Of a stretch of 64,000 bases of DNA, positions 1 to 7,237 are shown piece after piece. The stretch is taken from assembly GCA_030447785.1 (NCBI GenBank), contig JAUJOF010000004.1, forward strand, positions 1-64,000, given 5' to 3'. Source of the DNA: Solirubrobacteraceae bacterium. GTDB taxonomy: Bacteria; Actinomycetota; Thermoleophilia; Solirubrobacterales; Solirubrobacteraceae. The stretch's first letter is position 1. The number at the start of each line of letters is the position of its first letter. A program made the translations under genes and the position numbers. Below the pieces are notes generated by a model, which had not been told where the DNA came from, did not search any database, and saw only the letters and a list, made by a program, of their open reading frames with translations.

Positions 1-55
1 AACCTGGAACCTTCGGATTAAGAGTCCGCTGCTCTGCCAGTTGAGCTACAGGGGC
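1..55 (-). tRNA. tRNA-Lys (CTT), partial, 3' end cut by window edge
   Basis: On the minus strand the sequence opens with the acceptor half GCCCCTG, then TA, then a D-arm closed by GCTC/GAGC. The anticodon loop CTCTTAA gives anticodon CTT (Lys, codon AAG). The T-arm remainder and the 3' acceptor strand lie beyond position 1, so only about 55 of about 76 nt are present. The anticodon stem pairs CGGA with TCCG, and its outermost position is a G-A mismatch. Confidence 0.9.
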
Positions 56-81
56 GAGGGGCGCCGGAGGATAGCGGGGCC

Positions 82-861
82 TCAGGGCGCGGGCTGGGGG
101 GTCGGCTGTCCGCCGCCCCCTGGGGCCGGCGCTCCTCCACCCCCTGGGGGCGGCGCTCCGCCGCCTCCCGGCACTCCGCCGCCCTGCTGCTGCTGGCGCT
201 GCTGCTCTTGGGCGGCCAACTGCTGTTGGACCGCGTCCAGCTGTGACTTGATCAGATCGCGCTCATCGCCCTCGGCCAGGTCCAGGGCCCGCTCGCGGGC
301 CAGGTCGGCGATGCGGTTCTCCCCGGCCTGGTAGGCCAGCGCGGCGAGCTGGGCGTAGGAGCGCGGGTTGTCGGAGTCGGCCTCGGTGACGATCTCCTGG
401 GCGTCCACCGCGTCGCCCAGCTGGTTGAGCCCGGTGAAGGCCTGCACCATGAGCGTCGCCACCTGGGGATCGACCGGATCGGGATCGAGGGCCCGGTAGC
501 GCTCCCAGGCCTGCGCGGCCTGGCGCAACAGGCCGCGGCCCGACTGCGCGAACTGGCCGGTGTTCGCGTCGATGTTCTCGCCCAGGCCCGCGACCTGAAC
601 GCGCAGGCGCACCAGATTGGCCCACGCCTCGGGGTCTCGGGGCCGGGCCTGCGCGGCCTGCTCGGCCTGCTGGAGCTCGTCCTCGAGCTGTCCGCCGGCC
701 GCGCCGGTGCCCTGCTCCTCGCTGAACGCGTCAAAGAGGCCACCCTGCACCTCGCCGCCGATGCCGAACAGGACCAGGCCTCCGCCCATGAGGATGGCCA
801 GCATCACGTAGACCACCTGGATGGTGCGGCGGCGACCGCCGCCGCGTAGATCGAACAGCAT
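82..861 (-). CDS. membrane-anchored TPR-like protein
   Basis: Predicted 259-residue protein of unknown specific function. A basic N-terminus (RGGGRRR) precedes one membrane segment at about residues 13-34. The rest would lie outside the cytoplasm and is built of helical repeats with TPR-like spacing (for example PRDPEAWANLVRLRV and PRSYAQLAALAYQAG). Residues after about 225 are a low-complexity Gly/Pro/Gln tail. The start ATG lies 5 bp downstream of the tatC stop, so it is probably the distal gene of the tatA-tatC operon. TPR domains usually mediate protein-protein contacts; a role beside the Tat pore is only inference from position. The low-complexity tail makes the C-terminus hard to compare with relatives. 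Confidence 0.8.
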   Translation of the reverse strand: MLFDLRGGGRRRTIQVVYVMLAILMGGGLVLFGIGGEVQGGLFDAFSEEQGTGAAGGQLEDELQQAEQAAQARPRDPEAWANLVRLRVQVAGLGENIDANTGQFAQSGRGLLRQAAQAWERYRALDPDPVDPQVATLMVQAFTGLNQLGDAVDAQEIVTEADSDNPRSYAQLAALAYQAGENRIADLARERALDLAEGDERDLIKSQLDAVQQQLAAQEQQRQQQQGGGVPGGGGAPPPGGGGAPAPGGGGQPTPQPAP

Positions 862-866
862 GGGGG

Positions 867-1907
867 TTAGGGGGCGTCCCGGTCGGGGTCTTCGTCGGAG
901 TCGGCTGGCACGGTGACTGGTGGCTTGAGGCGATCAAGCCAGCGCACCATCAGGATACTCAGCTCGTAGAGCACGATGAGCGGGGCCATGGCCAGCAGCA
1001 TGGTCACCGGGTCCGGCGTGGGGGTGGCGATGGCCGCGAGCAGCGCGAAGCCCAGGACGACGTAGCCGCGCCCCTTGCGCAGCTGGCGGGTGGAGACGAT
1101 CCCCGTGCGCGTCAGCGCCAGCACCGCGACCGGGATCTGGAAGAGCAGCCCGATGGCCGCCATGAAGAAGATGGAGAACTTGTAGTAGTCGCGGGCCTGG
1201 ATCTGCACGTCGAAGGAGTCGGCGTTGAAGTTCTGCAGGAAGTCGATGGCGCGCGCGAGCACGATGAAGTACGCGAAGAGCACGCCGGCGATGAACAGCA
1301 GCGGGACGAGCAGCATCAGCGGCAGGGCGACGCGCCGCTCGGTCGGGCTGAAGGCGGGCAGCACGAAGGCGTAGAGCTGGTACAGGAGGATCGGCATGGC
1401 CAGCAGCAGTCCCGTGTACAGGGCCACGCTGAGGGTCACCGTGAAGGGCTCGGCCACGCCCAGCGTGACCGGGCGCGCACCCTCGGCGGCCGGCGGGGGA
1501 GGGACCGCCGCCGCGGCTTCGCCCGCCTGGGCCTGGGCGACGCTCAGGCGCGCGAGGGCCTGCTCGAGGGACTGGCGCTGGCCCGCGCTCAGCTGCTCGA
1601 CGCCGCCCACGCCGCCCAGCGCCTCGCGCACGCCACTCAGCGCGGGCGCCAACGCCGCGAGCGCCTCCCCGACCTGACGGTCGTAGGCCGCGGCGCGCTC
1701 GAGCGAGCTGGTGCCGGGCCCGTCGTTGGCCGCGGCCAGGGGCGCGTTGAGCACCTCGAGCACCTTGTCCTCCTGCCAGAACGCCAGGCCGCCCGCCACC
1801 AGGACGGCGGCCACGCACACCATCAGGCGGGTGCGCAGCTCATCCAGGTGGTCGACGAGGCTGAGGCGGTCCTCGTGACCGATCGGCCGCAGAACGGTGC
1901 TGGCCAT
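867..1907 (-). CDS. tatC: Sec-independent translocase subunit TatC with a large loop insertion
   Basis: TatC is the multispanning receptor of the twin-arginine translocase, which exports folded proteins. The 346-residue product starts with the conserved HLDELR region (residues 20-25) that recognises the RR signal. It has a first membrane helix at about 27-44 and the later helices with typical features (LLYQLYAFVLPAFSPTE, then ATPTPDP before the last helices). TatC is usually about 250 residues; the excess is an Ala/Gly-rich, probably helical insertion at about residues 57-147, in the first external loop. The C-terminus ends in an acidic tail. tatA lies 38 bp upstream. The nearby Rieske protein carries a candidate Tat signal, so it is a likely client. 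Confidence 0.95.
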   Translation of the reverse strand: MASTVLRPIGHEDRLSLVDHLDELRTRLMVCVAAVLVAGGLAFWQEDKVLEVLNAPLAAANDGPGTSSLERAAAYDRQVGEALAALAPALSGVREALGGVGGVEQLSAGQRQSLEQALARLSVAQAQAGEAAAAVPPPPAAEGARPVTLGVAEPFTVTLSVALYTGLLLAMPILLYQLYAFVLPAFSPTERRVALPLMLLVPLLFIAGVLFAYFIVLARAIDFLQNFNADSFDVQIQARDYYKFSIFFMAAIGLLFQIPVAVLALTRTGIVSTRQLRKGRGYVVLGFALLAAIATPTPDPVTMLLAMAPLIVLYELSILMVRWLDRLKPPVTVPADSDEDPDRDAP

Positions 1908-1945
1908 GGGCCTCTAGCTCGTGCGGCGCCGCGGCGGTCAGGCGC

Positions 1946-2185
1946 TCAGGCGCGCGGCTGCGCGGCGTCCTCGCGCTCCGTGGCGTCCGAGGCTGGCGCG
2001 GGCTTCGCGCCCTCGTCCAGCGTCGCACGGTCGTCGTCGTGGCGGTTCTCGCCGGTCACCGCGCCCTTGAACTCGCGCATGCCCGAGCCCAGGGACCTGC
2101 CGAGGTCGGGCAGGCGCTTGGCCCCGAACAGCAGCAAGACGATGACCAGGATGATGATGAGCTCGGTGCCGCCAAGGGGTCCCAT
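1946..2185 (-). CDS. tatA: Sec-independent translocase subunit TatA
   Basis: Small single-span protein of 79 residues that oligomerises to form the Tat translocation path. It shows the family pattern: a hydrophobic helix at residues 8-20 (ELIIILVIVLLLFG), the hinge and amphipathic helix KRLPDLGRSLGSGMREFK, and an acidic variable tail. The ATG is preceded by a purine-rich GAGAGAGG ribosome site about 6 nt upstream. A TACCCT hexamer further upstream could start a tatA-tatC-TPR operon. TatB is not visible nearby, in line with two-component Tat systems. Confidence 0.93.
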   Translation of the reverse strand: MGPLGGTELIIILVIVLLLFGAKRLPDLGRSLGSGMREFKGAVTGENRHDDDRATLDEGAKPAPASDATEREDAAQPRA

Positions 2186-2213
2186 GGAATGGCCTCTCTC
2201 TCGGTTGTGCCGA

Positions 2214-2219
2214 AGGGTA
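2214..2219 (-). promoter_or_regulatory. candidate -10 box for tatA
   Basis: TACCCT on the minus strand fits the TANNNT pattern seen before several genes here. Unlike many of them, tatA has room for a short leader with a GAGAGAGG ribosome site. No clear -35 element was identified. Confidence 0.35.
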
Positions 2220-2292
2220 GCGAGCGCCTGAGGTGATCTCTTCAGGTCGGCGCCCGACCCGCCGATGTAGGGAGCGTCGAGGCGATGCGCAG

Positions 2293-2700
2293 ATGAACCC
2301 CCACCCCGATCAACCTCCCGTCCGCCGCATCGTCCTGCCCTCGGGACGTAGGGTCGAGGTCCTCCTGTTCGACCGCGCCGAGCCGGTGCCCGAGACCGCC
2401 CCCGTGCCGCCGGGCCTGCATCTGTGCACGGCCTGCGGCTCGGACCTGGTCCATCCGGTGGGCTGGGAGGAGGCGGACCCCGAGCACTGGGATGTGCTCC
2501 TGCGCTGTCCCGACTGTGAGGAGTGCACGAGCGGGACCTTCCCCGAGGAGGCGATCGCGCGCCTGGACGAGGAGCTCGACCGCGGGAGCGCCCTGTTGGT
2601 CGAGGCGCTCCGCCGGCTCAGCCGCGCCAACTTCGAGGACGACATCGAGCGCTTCGCGCGCGCCCTGCACGGCGGTTTCGTGCTGCCCGAGGACTTCTGA
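2293..2700 (+). CDS. small zinc-ribbon protein of unknown function
   Basis: Protein of 135 residues that I do not recognise as a named family. It has two cysteine pairs, C45-x2-C48 and C72-x2-C75 with a further C78, which suggests a zinc ribbon or rubredoxin-like knuckle. It is otherwise acidic and helical at the C-terminus (about residues 85-135). The frame extends upstream to 2233, but the ATG at 2293 begins the compact MNPHPDQ sequence and leaves a normal gap to the divergent tatA. The upstream extension is arginine-rich and looks like non-coding frame. The gene faces the minus-strand polyprenyl synthase downstream, so it is probably monocistronic. Confidence 0.75.
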   Translation: MNPHPDQPPVRRIVLPSGRRVEVLLFDRAEPVPETAPVPPGLHLCTACGSDLVHPVGWEEADPEHWDVLLRCPDCEECTSGTFPEEAIARLDEELDRGSALLVEALRRLSRANFEDDIERFARALHGGFVLPEDF

Positions 2701-2735
2701 GCCAGCGTCGCGCCCGTGAGGGCCGAGTTCGCCGG

Positions 2736-3749
2736 CTAGGCGTAGCGCTCGACGACCGACTCGGCCACGAGGTCGAGCGCGCGACGCTGCGTGAGGGGCA
2801 GGACCGGGAGCTCGCCTCGCGCGTCACGCACCATCGCCAGGGCCTTTGCCCGGGCCGCTTCCAGCGCGCCGGTCGCCACGACCGCATCGCACACCGCCTC
2901 GGCCTCGGCCGGGGTGCGCACCGAGTGCAGGTCCAGAGACGCCAGCTCGCCGTCGCGCTCGCGGGCGAGGATCAGCGGCAGGGTGATCGTCCCGTCCAGC
3001 AGGTCGGCCCCGCGGTGCTTGCCGGTGCGCTCGGCCGGCCCGGCGACGTCCAGGACGTCGTCGAGGAGCTGGAAGGCCAGCCCGATGCGGCGCCCGAACG
3101 CACCCAGGGCCTCTGTCGCGCCGGTGGCGCTGTCGCCGGCCTCCAGCGCGCCCAACTCGCAGGCGGCCTGAAACAGGCGGGCGGTCTTCAACTCGCAGCG
3201 CTCGAGATAGCGCTCCACGGTGACGGTGGGCGACCAGGCATCCGCGCGCTGGAGCAGCTCCCCGCGGGCCAACGCCGAGCTGGCCGCCGACAGCGCCCGA
3301 AGAGCCTCGGTGCGTCCTCCCGGAGCGGCGAGCTCGGCAAAGGCGCGCGAGAACAGCAGGTCGCCGGTCGCCGTGGCCATCCCCGCGCCCGCCCGGGCCA
3401 CCACCGTGGGCCGTCCCCGGCGCAGCGACGCCTCGTCGAGCACGTCGTCGTGGACCAGCGTGGCCGAGTGCACCAGTTCCACCGCCACCGCGGCGCGCAC
3501 CACGCGCTCCTCGTCCTGCGCCGCGGGCCCGGCGGCCAGGACCACCAGCAGCGGGCGCAGGCGCTTGCCGCCCGCGGCAATCGTCTCGCCCGCATGGGCC
3601 CCGAGCACCTCCCCGTGGCCGGTCGCCGCGGCGCCCAGGCGCTCCTCGGTGCGCGCCAGCAGCGGCGCGACGTGGCGTCCGGCAGCGTCGACGATCGCCC
3701 TCACCACCGCGGCGGGATCGTGGGAGACCGCGCCGCCGGAGGCGCTCAC
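2736..3749 (-). CDS. all-trans polyprenyl diphosphate synthase (menaquinone side chain)
   Basis: Condenses isopentenyl diphosphate with an allylic diphosphate to make the long prenyl tail of menaquinone. The 337-residue product carries GGKRLRP at about residue 60, the first aspartate-rich motif DDVLD (residues 101-105) after LVH, the second DDVLD (230-234) after FQLL, and the helix ELKTARLF between them. The chosen start is a GTG whose bases overlap the menG stop (GTGA), the coupling used at most junctions here; the open frame runs further upstream but inside menG. Chain length cannot be read with confidence from the sequence. Adjacency to menG and qcrABC supports a respiratory-quinone role. 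Confidence 0.92.
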   Translation of the reverse strand: MSASGGAVSHDPAAVVRAIVDAAGRHVAPLLARTEERLGAAATGHGEVLGAHAGETIAAGGKRLRPLLVVLAAGPAAQDEERVVRAAVAVELVHSATLVHDDVLDEASLRRGRPTVVARAGAGMATATGDLLFSRAFAELAAPGGRTEALRALSAASSALARGELLQRADAWSPTVTVERYLERCELKTARLFQAACELGALEAGDSATGATEALGAFGRRIGLAFQLLDDVLDVAGPAERTGKHRGADLLDGTITLPLILARERDGELASLDLHSVRTPAEAEAVCDAVVATGALEAARAKALAMVRDARGELPVLPLTQRRALDLVAESVVERYA

Positions 3750-4507
3750 GCGCGGCGGGTCCCGACGTGCAGCGCGATGATGCCCCCCGCGGTGAGGACC
3801 CAGCGCAGGTCCTCCAGGCCGGCGCGCTGCATCGTGGCGGCAAGCTCGCCGGGGCGGGGGAAGCGCTTCACGGAGCTGGGCAGGTAGCTGTAGGCCTGCT
3901 CGTCGGCGGCCAGCCTGCCGACGACCGGGACGACCCTGTCGAACCACAGCGAGAAGAAGGTCGACAGCGGCGGGCGCTGGGGCTGGGTGATCTCCAGCAC
4001 CACGACCCGCCCGCCGGGGCGCACGACGCGGGCCATCTCGCGCAGGCCCAACTCGAGGTCGGCGAAGTTGCGCGCGCCGAAGCCCACGGTGGCCGCGGCG
4101 AAGCTCGCGTCCTCGTAGGGCAGGGCCTGGGCGTCCCCCCACTCGAAGCGCAGGGTGGCGGAGGGGGCCATGTGGCCCCCGGAGCCGGGCCCGACTCGCT
4201 GCCGCCCTCGATCCGGGCCATCCTTGGTGCGCGCCCGCTCGAGCATGCCCTCGGAGAAGTCGCTGCCCACGACCTCGCCCCCGGGCGCGACGCGGCGAGC
4301 CAGCTCGAAGGCCAGGTCGCCGGTGCCGGTGGCCACGTCGAGCACCCGGTCCCCGGGACCCACCGCGGCCAGGTCCGCCGCCCGGGCCCGCCAGCGATGG
4401 TGCAGCCCTGCCGTCATCACGGAGTTCATGACGTCGTAGAGCCCGGCGATGCGGTCGAACATCTGCCGGACCTGAGCGTCCGGAAGCGTTCCGCGGCTGT
4501 CCGTCAT
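3746..4507 (-). CDS. menG: demethylmenaquinone methyltransferase with an inserted segment
   Basis: Transfers a methyl group from S-adenosylmethionine to demethylmenaquinone, the last step of menaquinone synthesis. The 253-residue protein has the family start (FDRIAGLYDVMNSVMTAGLHHRWR), the SAM loop DVATGTGDLA (about residues 57-66) and the later signatures GFGARNF and RVVRPGGRVVVLE. Between ERARTK and LRFEWG (about residues 95-118) there is an unusual Gly/Arg/Pro-rich stretch of about 23 residues. In the relatives I know those flanks are nearly adjacent. Its DNA contains a perfect 8-bp inverted repeat at 4163-4180. The gene sits between qcrC and the polyprenyl synthase, with a 4-bp overlap to the latter. 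The ubiE homologue serves ubiquinone, but the actinobacterial context favours menaquinone. Confidence 0.92.
   Translation of the reverse strand: MTDSRGTLPDAQVRQMFDRIAGLYDVMNSVMTAGLHHRWRARAADLAAVGPGDRVLDVATGTGDLAFELARRVAPGGEVVGSDFSEGMLERARTKDGPDRGRQRVGPGSGGHMAPSATLRFEWGDAQALPYEDASFAAATVGFGARNFADLELGLREMARVVRPGGRVVVLEITQPQRPPLSTFFSLWFDRVVPVVGRLAADEQAYSYLPSSVKRFPRPGELAATMQRAGLEDLRWVLTAGGIIALHVGTRRA
4163..4180. repeat. perfect 8-bp inverted repeat inside menG insertion
   Basis: GGGGGCCA and TGGCCCCC flank a 2-bp TG spacer. The palindrome lies inside the extra coding segment of menG that relatives appear to lack, so it may mark a small inserted repeat element. I saw no second copy in this window. 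Confidence 0.5.
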
Positions 4508-4588
4508 CGGCGCGGCGCTGTCGGAAGATCGGGGCCGGGGCGCGCTCGCCTGCGGGATGGGGGAGACCGGCGGATCGCGCCCCGGCAG

Positions 4589-5335
4589 CTACTCACGCAA
4601 TTGCGAGAGGAAGGTGACGAGGTTGTTGAACTGCTCGGGGTTCTTGGTGGCGAGCTCGTCGTAGGGGGGCATCGGCGCCGTGGGGTTCTGCAGCGTGCGC
4701 GCGATGGCCTGGCTGGGCAGGCGCTGGCCGACCTCGGTCAGATCGGGACCGGGGCCGTCGTTGCCGTTCTCGCCGATCTTGTGACAGGCCAGGCAGCCGG
4801 ACTGGGCGACCATGATGCGCCCCGCCTCGTAGGAGGCCAGCATCTCTCCGCCAGCCGCCTGGATGGGCGGGGGCGCCTCGATCTCCAGCTCGTTGGGCGA
4901 GCCGCCGGTGGCGCCCAGGTAGGTGAGGTAGCCGATGGCCACGATCGTGAAGATGCCGGCCAGCGTGGCCACCGGGCGGCGCTCCGGTCGCCGCTCGGGG
5001 TTGCGATCGTAGAACGGCAGGAGGAACAGCAGGATCAGGCAGATCGTGGGGATGCCGATGGTGGCCAGCGCCACCAGCTCCGGCGGCTTGATGACCCGCA
5101 GCAGCTCGAAGAGGAAGTAGAAGTACCACTCCGGGCGGGGGACGTAGGTGGTGGTCGTCGGGTCGGCCTTGGGCAGCAGCTCGGCGCCCAGGATGATCGT
5201 CATGAGGATGATCACCGCCATGACCACGCAGGCCATGGCCGAGTCCTTGGCCACCGCGTAGGGGAAGAACGGCTTGCCCTGGTTCTTCAGGGTGGAGTAC
5301 TCGCGCAGGTACTCCTCGCGCTGAGCGCGGTTCAC
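4589..5335 (-). CDS. qcrC: menaquinol:cytochrome c reductase, cytochrome b C-terminal half fused to cytochrome c
   Basis: Fusion protein of 248 residues. The N-terminal half is subunit-IV/PetD-like with three membrane helices (about residues 33-52, 85-107 and 123-142) and the quinol-site motif PEWY (68-71). The C-terminal half is a class I cytochrome c domain with heme motif CLACH (181-185) and a likely axial Met222 (APMPPY). This architecture matches the Bacillus QcrC subunit. The start is a GTG overlapping the qcrB stop (GTGA). Cytochrome c should lie on the outer face. Together with qcrA and qcrB it forms a complete bc complex passing electrons from menaquinol to a c-type carrier or oxidase. 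Confidence 0.93.
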   Translation of the reverse strand: MNRAQREEYLREYSTLKNQGKPFFPYAVAKDSAMACVVMAVIILMTIILGAELLPKADPTTTTYVPRPEWYFYFLFELLRVIKPPELVALATIGIPTICLILLFLLPFYDRNPERRPERRPVATLAGIFTIVAIGYLTYLGATGGSPNELEIEAPPPIQAAGGEMLASYEAGRIMVAQSGCLACHKIGENGNDGPGPDLTEVGQRLPSQAIARTLQNPTAPMPPYDELATKNPEQFNNLVTFLSQLRE

Positions 5336-6138
5336 GCGCGCTCCTCCCCGACATCGCCCTTCTTGTCGGCCTTCATCCAGGGCGGCGCGGTGGTGCCCTG
5401 CTTGGCCACCAGCCACAGGTGGGCGCCGATCAGCGCGGCGAGGGCGCCGGGCACCAGCAGCATGTGGATGGAGTAGAAGCGCGCCAGCGTGGTGGAGGTG
5501 AAGTCCGGCCCCGCTCGTATGAAGTCGTTGAGGTAGGGCCCGATGATGGGGGCGGTGCCGTTGATGTTCACGCCCACCACCGTGGCCCAGTAGGCCTTCT
5601 GGTCGAAGGGCAGCAGGTAGCCGGTGAAGCCCATCACGAACGTCAGGACGAGCAGCACCACCCCGATGATCCAGTTGAGCTCGCGGGGATACTTGTAGGC
5701 GCCGAAGAAGAACGTTCGCGCCATGTGGAGCATCACCAGGATCACCATCACCGAGGCGCCCCACTTGTGCATGCCGCGCACGAACTCGCCGAGGAAGACC
5801 TCGTTGGTGAGATAGCGCACCGACTCGTAGGCGCCCCCGGCGGGATCGGGGATGTAGTACATGGCGAGGAAGACGCCGGTGACCGCCTGGCTGAGGAAGG
5901 CGAACATGGTGGCCGAGCCCAGCGTGTAGAACCAGTTGGTTCCCTTGGGCACCTTGCGGAACATCAACCAGCGCGCGGCGCCGGACATGCCCGTGCGCTC
6001 GTCGACCCAGTCGATCGCGCTGATGCCCGTCTCCTTGGCGACGTCGCGCGGACCGGCCTTCTCGGCGGTCCCGGGCCGCTTGGGCCGCGGCACCAGCGCG
6101 TCGGGCACGGGGGGCTTGGGGAGCTTGACCTTGGGCAT
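5332..6138 (-). CDS. qcrB: menaquinol:cytochrome c reductase cytochrome b subunit (b6-type N-terminal half)
   Basis: Membrane cytochrome b of 268 residues carrying two b hemes. Four membrane helices are visible from about residue 70. The presumed heme ligands are His124 and His138 on one helix and His225 and His240 on another; the 14/15 spacing is that of b6-type rather than mitochondrial cytochrome b. A Pro/Lys/Arg-rich cytoplasmic extension of about 55 residues precedes the first conserved region. The split of cytochrome b into this gene and qcrC is typical of the b6f/Bacillus type. It lies 7 bp downstream of qcrA and overlaps qcrC by 4 bp, so one transcript is expected. Confidence 0.94.
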   Translation of the reverse strand: MPKVKLPKPPVPDALVPRPKRPGTAEKAGPRDVAKETGISAIDWVDERTGMSGAARWLMFRKVPKGTNWFYTLGSATMFAFLSQAVTGVFLAMYYIPDPAGGAYESVRYLTNEVFLGEFVRGMHKWGASVMVILVMLHMARTFFFGAYKYPRELNWIIGVVLLVLTFVMGFTGYLLPFDQKAYWATVVGVNINGTAPIIGPYLNDFIRAGPDFTSTTLARFYSIHMLLVPGALAALIGAHLWLVAKQGTTAPPWMKADKKGDVGEERA

Positions 6139-6145
6139 GGTGGAC

Positions 6146-6820
6146 CTAGGTGTTGGGGAACTTGCGGATGGTGGGCCGCGAGGGGTACAGATACGGGCCG
6201 ATGCCGTCCAGCGGCTGGGCGGGGTCGCGCGGCGAGTAGCGCTGGAACTCGGAGTTCACGCTGTAGCGGGGGCCGACCTCGACCTGGCCTGCGCGCACGC
6301 GCGTGTAGAAGCGGTCGAGGGGGCGCACCGGCGGGCCGCCGGTCACCTCGCCCCGGAAGCCGTAGACCCCACCGTGGCAGGGGCAGATGAAACGCGAGGA
6401 GGCGTCCACGTAGCGGATGGGACAGCCCAGGTGCATGCAGCGGTGGGAGAGGGCCACGAACTGGTTGAACTCGTCCTCGGGCTCGGTGTCGAGCTGCGGG
6501 TTGCGCGCGCGCATGTACACGGTGGTGCGCCCGATCTCCCCGACACCGTCGCTCACGGTGATGACCTTGGGGAGGTAGGTGTCCATGGGGAAGGATCCCG
6601 CCGCGCCCACCTGTTCCCAGCCCACCTCGGCCTTCTCGAAGACCGGGCCCATGGCGAAGCCCAGGGCGGGCAGCGTGAAGGCGGCGGCGGCGATGCCGCC
6701 GAAGATGTGGGCGCTGCTCGTCACGGCCCGCCGGCGGGTGACGGTCTCGCCCTCGAAGGCGCCGGGCATCCCCTGGTCCTCGGTGAGCTTGGGCTTCTGC
6801 TGTCGGCGGCGATCGGCCAT
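6146..6820 (-). CDS. qcrA: Rieske iron-sulfur protein of the bc complex, probable Tat substrate
   Basis: Carries the [2Fe-2S] cluster that takes an electron from menaquinol. The 224-residue protein has the two cluster loops: C128-x-H130-x2-C133 and C146-P-C148-H149. Ligands would be C128, H130, C146 and H149, and C133-C148 the stabilising disulfide. Residues 29-31 (TRRRA) followed by a hydrophobic segment at about 38-58 look like a twin-arginine signal anchor, which fits the tatA-tatC genes 4 kb away. It is the first gene of the qcr block, 15 bp after the hypothetical gene at 6836-7237. Confidence 0.95.
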   Translation of the reverse strand: MADRRRQQKPKLTEDQGMPGAFEGETVTRRRAVTSSAHIFGGIAAAAFTLPALGFAMGPVFEKAEVGWEQVGAAGSFPMDTYLPKVITVSDGVGEIGRTTVYMRARNPQLDTEPEDEFNQFVALSHRCMHLGCPIRYVDASSRFICPCHGGVYGFRGEVTGGPPVRPLDRFYTRVRAGQVEVGPRYSVNSEFQRYSPRDPAQPLDGIGPYLYPSRPTIRKFPNT

Positions 6821-6835
6821 GGGAGAACCCGAAAT

Positions 6836-7237
6836 CTACCGCGATCGGGCGTCTGGCATCCCCAGGGTGGCGCGGGCGACCTCCCAGGCCTCCTCGGCGG
6901 CCGGCGGATCGCCCTCGGCGTGTGACCGCGCGCACTCGGAGATGAGATCAGCCAGCGCACGCACCGCCTCGTGGTCGCCCGCCGTGGCCAGGCGCGCCAG
7001 GCCCAGGGCGTAGAGGCGGTCCCCGGCCAGCAGGGCGAGCCCCGAGTCGGCCTCGCGTACCACCTCGGGAGCCCCGTAGTGCAGGAGGTAGCCCTCGCGC
7101 ACGGCGGCCACCGCGAAGGCGCGCGCGTCGTCGAGCCCTTCCCGCCCGGGCGGGAAGGGCGGCGGCCCGCTCTCGCCCAGCGCCGCGGCGATCAGGCCGC
7201 CCTCGGCGCGCAGGGCCGCGGCGAGATCGGCGATCAC
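6836..7237 (-). CDS. conserved-looking helical protein of unknown function
   Basis: Protein of 133 residues, almost entirely alpha-helical by composition, with no signal peptide or membrane span. The GTG start overlaps the hemL stop by GTGA and its stop lies 15 bp before qcrA, so it sits inside the heme/quinol operon and is probably co-translated. The segment LLAGDRLYALGLARLA near residues 80-95 weakly resembles the LAGD region of polyprenyl synthases and HepS-type partner subunits. There is no DDxxD motif, so it would not be catalytic by itself. A role in quinone tail or heme supply is inference only. Its DNA includes a 24-bp perfect palindrome at 7136-7159. Confidence 0.75.
   Translation of the reverse strand: MIADLAAALRAEGGLIAAALGESGPPPFPPGREGLDDARAFAVAAVREGYLLHYGAPEVVREADSGLALLAGDRLYALGLARLATAGDHEAVRALADLISECARSHAEGDPPAAEEAWEVARATLGMPDARSR
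7136..7159. repeat. 24-bp perfect palindrome within a coding region
   Basis: CCCTTCCCGCCC is followed directly by its reverse complement. It falls inside the small helical protein gene and encodes the Pro-rich PPFPPGREG turn. It could be a short inserted palindrome or simply a constrained loop; no T-run follows on either strand, so it is not a standard terminator. Confidence 0.5.
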
